Assembly (NCBI RefSeq): GCF_000165425.1
Contig: NW_001798960.1
Span: forward strand, 62,001 to 126,000
From: Paramecium tetraurelia
Lineage: Eukaryota > Ciliophora > Oligohymenophorea > Peniculida > Parameciidae
Reading direction: 5' to 3'
Length of the DNA: 64,000 nt
Shown: one piece after another, positions 1 to 11,623 of the stretch
How positions within the stretch are numbered: the first letter of the stretch is position 1
How the letters are laid out: each line of letters begins with the position of its first letter
Position numbers and translations under genes: made by a program
The notes under the pieces: model-generated
What the model was told of the DNA's origin: nothing
What the model saw: only the letters and a program-made list of their open reading frames with translations
The model's database searches: none

Positions 1-175
1 TTACCTAAAATTGTTATCAGATTTTCTATTTTTTTGTATTAATATAAATGTACATCTAAATTTGTAAAAATGTCGACACACTTTTAGCTAATTCCTCTAT
101 CAGATGAGTGATGAGACCCAAATCGCCATTTTTAACTGAGGAAAGCAAACTGCATTCACTAAAACTCAATTTCAT
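1..175 (-). CDS. partial ankyrin-like protein (5' end only)
   Basis: An ATG at 175 opens a minus-strand frame that runs off the left edge. The first residues (LLSSVKNGDLGLITHLIEE) look like the start of an ankyrin repeat, where a helix with a K/xNGD turn is typical. A likely 24-nt intron lies at 56-79 (GT...TAG); reading continues in frame beyond it to the window edge. Because only about 50 residues are visible, the family call rests on one short motif. The gene is divergent from the Polo-like kinase, with 136 bp between the two start codons. Confidence 0.5.
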
Positions 176-311
176 TTAAATTTAAATTATGAAATAATAA
201 AAGGGTCTGTTAATGGAAGACAGATTGTAATCACAGTATTTTTGTATATGAATTTGTGTTATAATTCTAGTTAATTAATATTAAAATCTGTTAAAATTAT
301 AGTTGTTAATA

Positions 312-1929
312 ATGAAATCAGACTCTTTGGCAGTAAGTGTATTATTTTTTGATTAGGAAGAATTATCAAATCAAGAACCCAATAGGTCGTGGAGCAGGTA
401 GTTTTGTGTGTAAAATTGTCAACCGTTTAACTAAAGTAGAAATGGCTGCCAAGATCATACAAAAAACTGTATAGAATGCGCAAAAAATATAAAATGAAGT
501 TACTATTCATTAAGAATTACATCATAAGAATATAGTGCATCTAATAGACATATTTGAAGATGCTGATAACAGTTATCTCATAATGGAATTATGTGATTCA
601 GATATCTATTAGTTGGTAAAAAAGGAACCATTCACCGAATAATAAATACGATATTATGGCAGAGAATTGGCAGAAGGCTTAAAGTATTTACATACTCACA
701 ATATAATCCACAGAGATATCAAATTAGGTAACTTATTGATCTAAAATGATACCCTTAAAATTGCAGATTTTGGATTGGCTGTAAAATTAAACAACGATGA
801 AGAAGAGAGAAACACTCTATGTGGAACTCCTAATTATATAAGTCCTGAAATCATAAACCAATAACCTTATGGAAAGAAAGTGGATTTGTGGAGTATGGGA
901 TGTTGCTTATATGCTATGGCTAAAGGACATGGACCCTTTGAAGAAAAGAATGCTCCTTTGGGTGAAGTTTTGAGAAGAGTCAAAATTGGCGATTTCGACT
1001 TACCCAAAGATTTCAGTGAGGTCTTTAAAGATCTAATAATCAATTTATTAAATTTGGATGCCGATTAAAGATACTCTATTGAAAAGATAATGAAACATCC
1101 TTTTTTTATTGAATCTATCCCACCTAAGGTTTAGAGTAGGAATCAATCTAGTTCATAAATTAAGTAACTTCTAGATTTGAGTCCTTTTGTAAAACAACAA
1201 TAACATAGATCTACTTGTTCGATGATTGGATTGGAGAAATAATAAATTGTAGCTTCTTTTATATAGAAATAATAACAATTAGGAGGAAAGAAGCTCTTAT
1301 TTGGTTAAACTACCAATAGCAAAGGAGGGTTAAAATAAAATTATCACCTGGAGAATGTTCCTCGATTTTTCTTGCCTTAAGAATCTCATTCTAATAACAC
1401 AAGCTGTAATCATTACAATAAAGAAAACATTTACAAAGAAAACTGCAATAAGGAAAACATAAGAGACAACAGTGTCAAACTAATAAAACATAATTCTTCA
1501 ACCATTAATGTTTATAATGAATCTCCGATAAAATTAGGGGATTTAAAACAATGTAAGTTATAGACAAAGAATGGATTATTGTAAATACATGAAGATGGCA
1601 GATTTTAAATGGATGTATGCAATAAAGATTTAAACTTTATTATTTAACCAAATGGATAAGAAGTAATTCTTATATTAATATGATAGGTTTTGGTTCAAAA
1701 AAAGGGGTAAAAACCAAAACAATATAGATTAAATGAACTACCTTAAAAACTGTAGAAGTTTTATACTTATTCAAAACAAGTTTGTAATGCAATCAGGGAA
1801 AGGAATTAAAAACAAAGGATTAATAATGAACATGGAAATTTTGCTTTGAAAAACACAAAATTAGGATAATGTTTTGAAGGATACATAGCATAGTCTAAAA
1901 TAAAAGTACATTCTTTATTAATAATATGA
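312..1929 (+). CDS. Polo-like (PLK4/SAK-like) serine/threonine kinase
   Basis: Spliced protein of about 521 aa with introns at 333-360 (28 nt) and 1663-1686 (24 nt, containing an in-frame TGA). Visible kinase motifs are the glycine loop GRGAGS (about residue 16), the VAIK-type Lys in [14 protein letters not shown] (from residue 124), DFG (from 143) and the Polo-type activation segment [11 protein letters not shown]. The C-terminal part is Gln/Asn-rich and ends in a segment (NGLLQIHEDGRF, then [20 protein letters not shown]) resembling the cryptic polo-box region of PLK4. All catalytic residues are present, so it should be active. PLK4 relatives control centriole or basal-body duplication; that role here is inference. 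Generic kinase assignment is secure, PLK4 subclass less so. Confidence 0.85.
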
Positions 1930-2423
1930 TTAGATTTAACACATATTGAATTCAGATACAATAAAATTGTAAATGTAAAATGGATCTATCAAATCTATAA
2001 ACATAAATGAATTTCATGAGTTATCTACTTAAGCTAGAATGGATCCTAGTGAGGTTTATTCAATAAAAATAGCTCTCAAGTATTTACCTCAATGTTAATA
2101 ATGATTTATTAGTTAGAATTATTTATCTTTTTCATTAACAACAAATGACTATCTATGAATATCTCTTAACTCATATTTCTTGCATTTCAAAGAAGTTTCT
2201 ATAATTAAAAGGTGTTAATCTTCTCTTTATTAAATTTATTCAAAAATATATGAATTTTCAATAATCTCAGGATAATCTCATTTGTTTGTTATTTTTGTTC
2301 CTTTTTATTTGGAATATTTTCATCTTCACGCCTCTCAAATTAATTAATTATGAGTCCCTTCTCCTTGCTATTAATTTCATAGTCCTTTTTCATGTATAGC
2401 CTTTTGAATCTCAGATATAGATT

Positions 2424-3393
2424 TCATCCTATATCAATCTATTAAATTTAAGGTTGTTCTTCTCTTTCATTTTTGTTAGAAAAGCAATATTGCCTAAAAT
2501 TCTGTTTCTATAAAATTTATACCAGGAGGTACTAGAATTTAAAACTATTTCATAACTGTAGCTTATTCAAAATCTTATTTGTATTTTGTTTACAGTAATT
2601 AGAGATACAGTCTTTCATTCTTGGTCTCCTTGAAGCAAATTGGAATTTGTTTATAATCATCAGATTCAGATTCAGATTGCTGATCTTCTTTGACAGCTTT
2701 CTCATCAGTTATGTGTATGACACTGGTTTTGACTATGAAGAATGACTATTTTCATCTAAGGTTTCTTTGGTTCTAGAGGAGGATTAGAGTTATTGTCAGA
2801 ATCATAATAGACTAACTTTTATATCATAACAATTATTCAACTATGTATTCAACTAACATACGAGCATTCGATAGTAATGTAGTACGTGAAGTTATCTGGG
2901 TAATTAGATCATCTTTCTCAGCATTTAGAATATTGCTCACTTTCTTCTATTACTCACACAAAGTTTCTAATTATTCTTATGGAACACTTAAATGCTTATA
3001 ATTTCTAATTGTAAAATAGTTATACTGTCCTAGTAATTCCCATCTAAAGCGTAAATGCTTATAATATCGATTCTTCACCATAGCCAAAGTTTTCCCAGGA
3101 AAATGTCTGTGAATCTTTTAGAATTTAGGACCGTTATTCAATACTAACTACAGAATCAGCCGATCTTCCTCCTCAGTGAACCTTTGTCCTGACTTTTTAC
3201 TATTTGATCCATCCATCCCTCTTCTCTTTTTTCTATGATAATCATATTCATTTTTCTTCTTTTATTTTTTTGATCCTCCAAGTTTATTTGGTTAATCATT
3301 CTAAGATGATCTTTCTTCATTGCACTCCATAAACTTCTAAATTCTCTAATTTTAATAATATGAATTAATATTTGATACAACAAAAGATGTCAT
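2424..3393 (-). CDS. Myb/SANT DNA-binding-type protein
   Basis: Minus-strand gene; the first 570 nt (3393-2824) are one open frame. After a basic N-terminus (KKQKKKN...RKKRRG) comes a single Myb/SANT repeat: RFTEEEDRLILQLV, then FQKIHRHFPGKTLAMVKNRYYK, with the spaced aromatic residues and the R-x-x-x-V-K-N-R-Y recognition helix expected of Myb. Downstream coding sequence (acidic SESESDD, then ICFKETKNERLY) can be joined through proposed introns at 2816-2841 (26 nt), 2697-2721 (25 nt) and 2508-2532 (25 nt), giving 297 aa and a TGA at 2426-2424. The exon sum is a multiple of three. The splice sites in the 3' half are my inference. An alternative start is Met at 3330. Likely nuclear and DNA-binding; targets unknown. 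Confidence 0.7.
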
Positions 3394-3841
3394 TAAATTA
3401 ATTCATAAATGCACTACATCTTATGAATTCTACAAAATTAATCAATCCCCTAAAATATTGTGATTTAACCAATATTTCTACTCAACTTTATTTTTAAAAT
3501 AAAATTACAATGTATTTTAGTTTATTTATAATTCTATTCGCCTACTCTCATGTAATCAAGTATTATTTCTAATAATAAACTGCATTAAATAGGAGATTAA
3601 AATTCATTTAAATATCATTAACTCTAATTCTACCTTTAATTTCAAATATAAAATCAAATTGAAAAACTCAAATAGAAATAATAAATTATCAAAATCACTA
3701 TCCTCCTTTTAAATATTATAATATCATATAAAACGATAGTATATTAAGTCTTTTAAGAATGTTGTTTTTTTTGAATAAATTACAATCAACATATTTAAAA
3801 CTATCATACAATTTTCCAGGTTATTATATTATTTTCTAATA
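3394..3841. other. intergenic, divergent promoter region
   Basis: This 448-bp AT-rich stretch lies between the start codons of the Myb protein (-) and the coiled-coil protein (+). I see no open frame, tRNA or obvious repeat in it; it presumably holds both promoters. Confidence 0.5.
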
Positions 3842-5023
3842 ATGAATAAATTAAAAAATAATGTTATTAGAAGCATTCCAAATCTACATCAAGATATGAA
3901 AGTAGAGCATGGCAAAATATTGAGTGCAATCAAGTCTAATTAAATCTAAGAAACAAAAGCTGTGAAATATATTGATTTGGAACTGAAAAGGAAAATTAAT
4001 ACATCAATTAGAGAGAATATTACAAGTGTAAGCTCAGAGAGATAATAACCAAAAAAAGCAGAGAAAATTGATGGGAAAGTGGCAACAATTGTAGAATTGA
4101 TTAAATAAGACTTGCTTCCAATTTTGAATAATCAAAATAATAGAATTGAGAAATTAGAGAGGAGAATTAAGGTAAAGAATGATCCAGAAGATGATAGCAA
4201 TTTATGTTAGTTTTCAATTATAGCTGACAAAAAATCAAATTCAGTTGTAGAAAATGAAATTTAGAATTTATCCGTTAGTGTTGATGAAATAAATAAAAAT
4301 TTAACTCGTCTGGATAAATTTGTTAAATATCAATTCGTAAAAAGTAAATGTCAACCTTCGGAAATACAAGAAAATAAGAATAAAATGAGTGGTTCATAAA
4401 TCTCGGATAAATATAAGACAGAATGTAGTTAATAACAAATGGAAACTTAGTAAACAACTCAATAAATTTAATAATATCTCACAGTATAATTATAAGAAAT
4501 AAAGCATTGGATAAATAAATCATCTATCTAATAATAAAAGGAAATTGAAGTTAAACTAAATTTAATGGAAACTCAATTTTATCAATTTTTATATCAGCCA
4601 CTAGAAGTGTTGAGATAACTCTAAACAAATTAAATGGATTTTTAGATAAAGATTAAATAAATGGAATAATTACTTAACCCTTAAGTTGATGTGAATTGTA
4701 TTAAAAATGAAATTAACCATGATGTAAATACAATTCATAATGGTCATTTTTATCTAAAAGATTCTTTTTAGAAAGTAGTTGAAGAGAATCTTAAAGACAT
4801 GTAAAGTTAGTATTGCACAGAATGTCACACATAGTTATAATTCAACGATATCAATTAGATAAAAATTTCATAATAAATAATGCACCATATTTTTGATGAA
4901 TAAATTAAGAAATTAATTGAATTAAAAATTGACATAAGGCAATGTTTGAAATGCTAATTTTATTATATTAATGATTAATTATGTGAAACTCAGTAAAGTA
5001 TTTTTGTTAAATAATGTACTTGA
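3842..5023 (+). CDS. coiled-coil protein with C-terminal CxxC pairs
   Basis: Single open exon of 394 codons (393 aa) ended by TGA at 5021-5023. The body is rich in Glu, Lys, Gln, Ile and Leu with heptad-like spacing, as expected for a coiled coil. The last 60 residues carry paired cysteines (YCTECHTQLQF near 4815 and RQCLKCQFYY near 4940, plus a final C), a pattern that could bind zinc. I do not recognise a family. It is followed after 69 bp by the RING protein on the same strand. Confidence 0.7.
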
Positions 5024-5092
5024 TTTAGAATAGATATGTTAAATCAATTAATAAGCAGTTTATATTATTTATATTAACACACTATATTTATA

Positions 5093-5548
5093 ATGGGTTG
5101 TAATGCACAAAAAGGAATCAAGAATCTAAAATCACACATCTCTACATAGCCTGTTGAATAATTTGAAGAGAGCGGCACTCTATGTCATATATGCAAAGTC
5201 AACTTAAAATAGGAATCAATCTATCTTGATACTTGTGGGCATTCATACCATTCGAAATGCATGATCAGTCTTATTGAGAAGTAAGTAGATGTTAAAAAAT
5301 AAAATGTAATCAAATGTACATGCGGAACAAAAACCACAACCAACTAAATTCGTTAATCCACTTTACCAAATAAGCTCATCCTTTTGAATTCATTATTTAG
5401 GAAACAATTAGAAATACTATTGAAATAATTGAGAAAAAAACCGGACTTTAATTTAATATTATAACAATTCGAAACATCTGCGTAACATCCTGATTTCTAT
5501 TTCTTCCCAAATTAAAATTAACTTGAATATGAAGAAACTCCTTTTTGA
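5093..5548 (+). CDS. small RING-finger protein, N-terminal MGC
   Basis: Single exon, 151 aa. It starts MGCNAQKG, a good N-myristoylation plus palmitoylation context. A RING-type zinc finger follows at residues 38-85: CHIC (Cys pair), DTCGHSYHSKC (Cys-His-His-Cys) and a final CTC. RING proteins act as E3 ubiquitin ligases by recruiting an E2; the acylation signal would place this one at a membrane. The C-terminal half is Gln-rich with no motif I recognise. A first-pair spacing of two and a longer-than-usual loop before the last pair make it a slightly divergent RING. Confidence 0.75.
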
Positions 5549-5929
5549 GTATCTTATTTGTAATATTAACTTGTAAGCATTTTTATTCAATATTTTTTGT
5601 CCTTCTTGCTAAAGTTCTATTGATTTTATTATAAACAATTAGATAGTGTAATTGTATTATAAAAACAATGGAATATACATAGGTCATTATAAACCAATTT
5701 CCAAAATAAGCAATGAAATAACAATAATTAATTATTTTTATATTTAAATGATGAGTAATTATACTTGGTTTCACTTCTTCTTATTACAAGACGACGTAGA
5801 ATGTATAATTCCAAGTAATTTATCTAAATTTACCCAAATTTTGCTATTTTATTCCAATATTAAGATTTTATTATTGAATGTATCTAATCTTTAATTCCAA
5901 GTATAATTTAATTAATTATATTTTATAAG
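5549..5929. other. intergenic spacer
   Basis: 381 bp of AT-rich sequence between two plus-strand genes. A short minus-strand frame exists inside it but has no recognisable motif and a composition like random AT-rich DNA; I do not call it a gene. Confidence 0.4.
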
Positions 5930-6649
5930 ATGGGAAATAAGAAAAAATTCCTACAAAAACTTTTTCGTATTCTTTAAGTAGTATTACAATAATGATGTTA
6001 GTCAAATTAACATGAAGATTGTATCTAATGGAGCTAGGATGGGAATTCAATTTTAATTATTTCTGCTGAATTATTTCAGGAAAAGGTAATGCCCTTCAAT
6101 TTTAATTCAACAAAAATTTCAGCGTTTTATAGGCAATTGAGTCAGTATGGATTTAAAGTGAAATAAAATGAGAAAAAACAAAAATAATTTCACCATTCTA
6201 ATTTTTAAAAAGGAAATATGTAATACAATAATATTTTATCTATTAGAGAAAAATTAATAGCCTTAGAGAAGAGAGAAAAATTATAAAGTCACTTAGATTA
6301 CAGAAGTAGTTTAAGTGAAGAAAATAAAAAATTAAATAATGAGTTAAAACTCCTACAAAAATAGTAATTGGTAATTTAAGCTTAATTGAATATCCACACG
6401 AAGATATATCTACAGATTTGTAAATAGATTAAAGGCATATATGAAGTAATAAAATTATAAATTTAGTTTTATTTTAGGTGTGATGAGGACTCTAAGGATT
6501 GTACTGTTTTTTTTGATACACTCATATCTGTATCTAAAGGATTCAACCCTGAGATTGCTTCAAATATTTTTGAAGAACTTAAAAATATAGGAGGTCCAAC
6601 AAGTCCTTAGCTTTCCCCACTTCTTTTTCCTTACCTAAAAATTAATTGA
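5930..6649 (+). CDS. heat-shock-factor-type DNA-binding protein (HSF-like 1)
   Basis: Spliced protein of about 231 aa, with a 24-nt intron at 5978-6001 carrying an in-frame TGA. The N-terminal 75 residues form an HSF DNA-binding domain: FLQKLFRIL (helix 1), IQWSQDGNSILI, then the recognition-helix block KISAFYRQLSQYGFKV, which matches the N-x-x-SFxRQLNxYGF signature of heat-shock factors. A coiled-coil stretch (about residues 100-150) may serve oligomerisation. A further 21-nt GTA...TAG segment near 6443 could be an in-frame intron or be retained. Classical HSF trimerises and binds nGAAn repeats. This protein is short and lacks an obvious activation domain. It is clearly related to the HSF-like gene at 17020-17770. 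Confidence 0.85.
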
Positions 6650-6790
6650 AAAATTTGAAATTATTTATTCTAAATTATAAAACAATTCAAAATTTCTTAT
6701 GAAAATTTATTATACTTCATTAATGTATAATTTTTTTGAGCTTATTTTACAGCTAATTATCTAGCTTTCTGAAACTGATATATTAACGTT

Positions 6791-6863
6791 GCCCATGTGG
6801 CGCAATTGGTAGCGCGACAGCCTTCTAAGCTGTAGGCTGCAGGTTCAATCCCTGCCATGGGTG
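6791..6863 (+). tRNA. tRNA-Arg (anticodon UCU)
   Basis: A complete 73-nt cloverleaf with no intron. The acceptor stem is GCCCATG/CATGGGT (first pair G-U). The D stem is GCGC/GCGC, the anticodon stem ACAGC/GCTGT encloses loop CTTCTAA with anticodon TCT (decodes AGA), the variable loop has five nt, and the T stem is GCAGG/CCTGC with loop TTCAATC. It lies free between two genes and reads AGA, the dominant Arg codon of this AT-rich genome. Confidence 0.95.
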
Positions 6864-6864
6864 A

Positions 6865-6872
6865 TTTTTTTT
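6865..6872 (+). terminator. RNA polymerase III oligo-T terminator
   Basis: A run of eight T residues starts two bases after the discriminator base of the tRNA, the usual Pol III stop signal. Confidence 0.75.
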
Positions 6873-7199
6873 AATAATTTTTTAAGTAGTTTTATGTATA
6901 TTGTAATTTAAACTGGTCAATTAATGTTTTGCTCTAATAAGAATGAATGCTCAACTTTGAGTTTGTTCATAATTTTTTGAATATGAATCAAGTGTTGTTT
7001 GAACATTCAATCAATTTAAAAATTACCATTCTTCATTCAAATCTGATATTATATTTTATGTATATTTTACACTACTAAGATTCAGATTGAAATATACTCA
7101 TTTTTAATTGAAAACACTCTAAATAAGAGATAGTATTTTATGTGAAATAAGTTTGTTGTTAAGTAAATAATAAATAAATTAAAATCAATTTTATATAAA
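6873..7199. other. intergenic spacer
   Basis: AT-rich stretch between the tRNA and the 3' end of the minus-strand LRR gene. No gene-like frame seen. Confidence 0.4.
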
Positions 7200-9032
7200 T
7201 CAAAACTAATAGGTACAAACACTGCATATTTTAAGATTTTCATTATTTTCATCATTATAATTTTTTAATTTAATGGTTTTGTTATTTTTTTAAAAAGGCG
7301 CCTATCTTAAGACTAATTTAAATGGTTAATTTTTCACTGTTTCCATGAAAGGTGAAAGTAAATGTTTCATACACCTAATTCCATCAATCAGTTGTTTAAA
7401 ATATACTTTTTAAAGAATTTGATATCCTTTGTTAATCTATTTAGATTCCCTCAATTTGATATATTTATATAGTTTAAGACCCTGGAATGCAAGACTTACT
7501 AGTTTCCTTTTCTATTACCTCTGTCTTTTCTGTCTATTTTATTCTAGGACTCTTTTCATTGCATAAAATAAACTTGATAAATAGACAACTTAAGGGTAAT
7601 CTAAAAATCTAGTATTCTCTTATTCTACATTATTAATTCTTCGGAAATATCTTTTGATTCTTTTTTGAAATACTTTATTTAATGTTGATACCAAAGATTA
7701 AGCTTTTTGTTATCTTAATATCTCCCCTTTAACATCTGAATAACTCTTAGTAATTGTTTTCTCTTCTTCTATATTAATAACTTATTCTTCTTCTCTGGGA
7801 GATATTTCAAACTTGGATGGTCTTAAGAGTAATTTCTAAGGTGCTGGTTCTTCAGAGGATACTCTCTAAAATGGTTTCTATTTCCTCCTGAGAGTACGAA
7901 CACTCTAAGGAACACTTTGAATAGCATTTTATTTTAGATATGCAACTTAGGATACTAAATTTTTGAGCTCAGTTAACTTTAAGGTGGCAATTTACAATAT
8001 CGATTACACGTATTCTTGACGAAAAGGAAAGACTGGAAAGTATTGGAAAAACAACTCTTTCTCGTAATTGGGTATTGTCCTTTGTTTTCTGTATGTATTT
8101 GAAATGACTTCTTAGCATTTGATTTTATCCTTGAGAAATGTCGGAACTGTCTAAGCTATTTTGTGAGGTTCTTCTTGTGGTATGAGATCATTATCCTTCG
8201 GGTATAAATCAGAGGAGATATGCAATTGTGGTTTTTGGATTTTGAGGAATACTTTATAATAATTAGTTTTATCTCCATCATTTAATCTTATCAAGTAGTC
8301 AATAAATGCAGCATAATGATTGGAAGATTGCAATTTGATGATATCTTGAAATGTTTCATGATGTATCTTCTTCATTTCTTTGGTTTATGCTTAATCAAGT
8401 TCTTAACTATATGATATTGATTGAAGTAATTTGGATAAGTTCTGAAGAGAGGATGAATTGAGGAATGGTAACATTCTATCAATGAATTGCCAATCAATTT
8501 GTAACAAGAGATCGTTAGAGACAACCCTTAATTGTGACTGTTGATCAATCTCTTTAGTTGCACTTCTTAAGGATAATACTTTTTATATGTTTAACATCTA
8601 AATATTAAGTTATTATATCCATGGTACGAGCCATCTCGAAACAATTTCAGCCTGGATTCTTTGAGCTTTGACTATTCTCATGTCAACTGTCATTCCATCT
8701 AGTCTCTTAAGCTTTGGAAACAAATTATAACACACATCATGAGAATCATAAACAGTTAATGGATTGGTGTGAATTGATAAGTATTAGAGATTCTTATTAG
8801 CTTTTTGAAGTTCATTGATATCAACAATTTGATTATTTGATAGAGATAGGCTTTTTAATTATTTGAATTATTCAATGCCATCCAAAATTGATATGTTATT
8901 ATGACTAAGATGAAGATGCTATAAATTTAGAAATGGGGAGTTGTGAACTAATTTGCCAATTCGGATAATTTATTTTGAAGAGAGATTTAAGCTTTTATTG
9001 AACTAATTTGGTAGCAGTTAACATAATTCCAT
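7200..9032 (-). CDS. leucine-rich-repeat protein, SDS22/CEP97-like
   Basis: Intronless frame of 611 codons (610 aa) on the minus strand. Residues about 10-110 hold four to five LRRs of the SDS22 type (LQHLHLSHNNISILDGIEQ, LKSLSLSNNQIVDINELQ, LQYLSIHTNPLTVYD), closed by an LRR-cap (LFPKLKRLDGMTV). The remaining 480 residues have no recognised domain; they contain a basic, Gln-rich segment (residues about 500-540) that could be a calmodulin-binding IQ-like region. LRR-cap proteins of this layout often act at cilia or centrosomes (CEP97, LRRC families) or as PP1 regulators; which applies here cannot be told from sequence alone. It is divergent from the IQ/ankyrin gene, 49 bp apart. Confidence 0.8.
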
Positions 9033-9081
9033 AATAATAATTAAATATTTATTATAAATTAGAAAAGTATATTTTATTAGG

Positions 9082-11585
9082 ATGATCAAGCAGTCTATGA
9101 ATTTTTCATTGAAATAAAGAAGAACTCAGTCATCGGAACCTTTGTTTGATGAGGAAGTATTTGGAGAACTGAAAAATGAAAAGGATTTTGAGATGAGATT
9201 GCAACAATTGAGTGAGATACAACATATTCATCAAATGACTCAGAGTTCTGGAATTTCTATGTCTTCAGGTAGAAGCAAAGCTGGTAAACATTAGATGGTG
9301 GAGAGTTATGCTTATTTAATTTAAGAGATGGTGCATAATAAGGAATTACAGTAATTTTGTCACTAATTTGGATTCTCAATACAGGAATTGGAACAATATA
9401 GTTCTATTGAAGAGAGACAGAATTTTGTAATAAGAGCAATGTGTAAACACATAAAGGAATAGATGCAAAGTATAATTATGATTAAATAGGTTTGTTGTCT
9501 AAGGTTGAATTAAGAATGCATTCGTATAGAGTGGATGAATGGAATGAATTACAAAGAATGAACAAACAGAACATCAATATATTTGAATGGTTGAATGTCA
9601 AATCCAAATATGAGCATTTGAGGAAGAAACTGCAATATGCTTTAATTGATAGTATAACTGCAACTCAAGCCAAATAGTAATAGGAGAAAAGAAATAGGAC
9701 ATTCAGCTAGTCCAATGCATCACAGATAAGCAGGACAAGTACGACATGTGCTACATCTACTAGAAGGAGGTAGTCATCTATTTCAGAAGTGATCACAGTT
9801 AATCCAAAAGTGTAATTGGTGTCTCAGTATAAGGACTTTAAGACACAATGGAATGAGGATCTAGAGAAATAGTACAGGTTGAAAGGAAGATCACATAAGG
9901 TTTTGGGATTGTATCCTGTTATTTAGAAGGCCATTTTAGATAATGTAGGGTAGAGTGTTTGGAATCAACAGAGAGACAGGTTACTCACAAAATATACTGA
10001 AGGAGGGTGTTTAACAGAAGAAGAAGTCAAATTCATAGCCACTACTTCCTAATTATTGAATAGTTGTTCAGATAAGGAATTTCTATAGAAGACCATATCT
10101 CATTTGGATAAAAATATTATAGATGAAATTGAATTCAACATAGCTGAATGTATATTGGCAACATATACAAATATATCCAATGAAGTTAAATCAATTCGCT
10201 AAGTTTGGCTTAAAAAGATTGGGGCAAATCTCGAATAGTAAGTGAAGGATACTCATTACAGTGTCTTGAGGAAGATGTAATTGCAGAAGAGTTAGAAGGA
10301 ACTCGAGAAGGTTAAAGTGAAGATGGTTACAGTATTTAAAGATTTGCAAAGGAAACATTCATTGAAGTTATAATAGGAATTAGATAAGGATTGGTATATT
10401 TAATAGCAGAAGGGTGTCAATAAAGTTATTCTGAAATTCAAAGAGAAATTAATGAAAAAAGTTAAAAAGTATAGAAATGAAAAGAATCTTGGGATTACTC
10501 ATGATTTTATTACTAGGAATATTCCAAAATAAGAATCTCTGTTGTTTAAAATCAATAAAGAAATGAAGTCGACGGAATTCGTCTAACGGTTATTTCATCC
10601 TCCTTCAAAGTTAATTGTTAAGAATCCTGGGTCTCAAACTGAGAGAGCCATTAAGGAGGAATAAAAGTACAAAGTTAGATCCTCCAGTACTAAAAGATAG
10701 TCTGAGTTTAAGAGATATCTTAGTGGTGGTCCATAGACAGAGAGACAGTTTGTTTCTAAGGCTTTGGTTGATTAGAATCAATAGAAAATTAGTGGACACA
10801 AGAATCCTCATGAATGGATTACTAGTGAAATAGAAGTGACTGCAATTAATAAGATTAAGGCAGCAATTAAAGCCTATCTTCAAAGAAAGAAGTATTAGAA
10901 ATAGAAGCAATTGAAATAAGAGTAGGAGGAATTAAAAAAGAATGTATTGGCATCTTTTGTAAAGAAGAATCCAGAAAGAATCGAAAGGATAGAATTAGAA
11001 GTGAATAATGTTATTAAAAGTTTGACTCTAAATAAATAAAAGAGTTAATCAAGTATTTATTCTTCAAAATAACGAATACAATCTGATATGAAATTGAAGA
11101 CTAGAAAGTTGTTTTAGGCTGCTAAAAAACGATGTCTAAACATTGCAATTCAATCAGGCTTTATGTATACAACTGAAGATGCCAATCAGAAGGACGAATT
11201 AGGCAGAACTCCTCTTTCTTATGCTGCTGAGAATGGAGATGAAGCCATTTGCAATTATTTATTAAAAATTGGAAGCAATATCAATATTCCCAGTTTCGAT
11301 GGCATGACTCCTATGCATTTTGTGTTTAAGAGCAATTCAGTGTCTCTGATTATGAGATTCATCCAATTGGGAGGCAATTTGAACAAAATGAATACTGATG
11401 GATTGACTCCAGTGGCCTTTTGCAATCACGAAACATTAAAGAAGCTAAATCTTAATCAGATGATCTCTTCCTCTCTTAAATTAGGATCATTTGACAATCA
11501 CTCGATTTTGAATAAGAAATATCCTCAACACTCCGATATAATAGAAGCATTGGAATTTTCGGGTAATTTCAGTAAATTATAATGA
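9082..11585 (+). CDS. IQ-motif and ankyrin-repeat protein
   Basis: 827 aa from two exons, with a 20-nt intron at 9443-9462 that switches frame correctly. The long N-terminal half is helical and basic with no family I recognise. A helical segment AAIKAYLQRKKYQKQ (about 10850) looks like an IQ calmodulin-binding motif. The C-terminal 140 residues form at least three ankyrin repeats (DELGRTPLSYAAENGDEAI, FDGMTPMHFVFKSNSVSL, TDGLTPVAFCN). Ankyrin repeats mediate protein-protein contact; an IQ motif would add Ca/calmodulin control. The stop is TGA at 11583-11585. Confidence 0.8.
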
Positions 11586-11623
11586 GAATTAATTTGTTAT
11601 ATACTAAATTAATTTATTAAAAA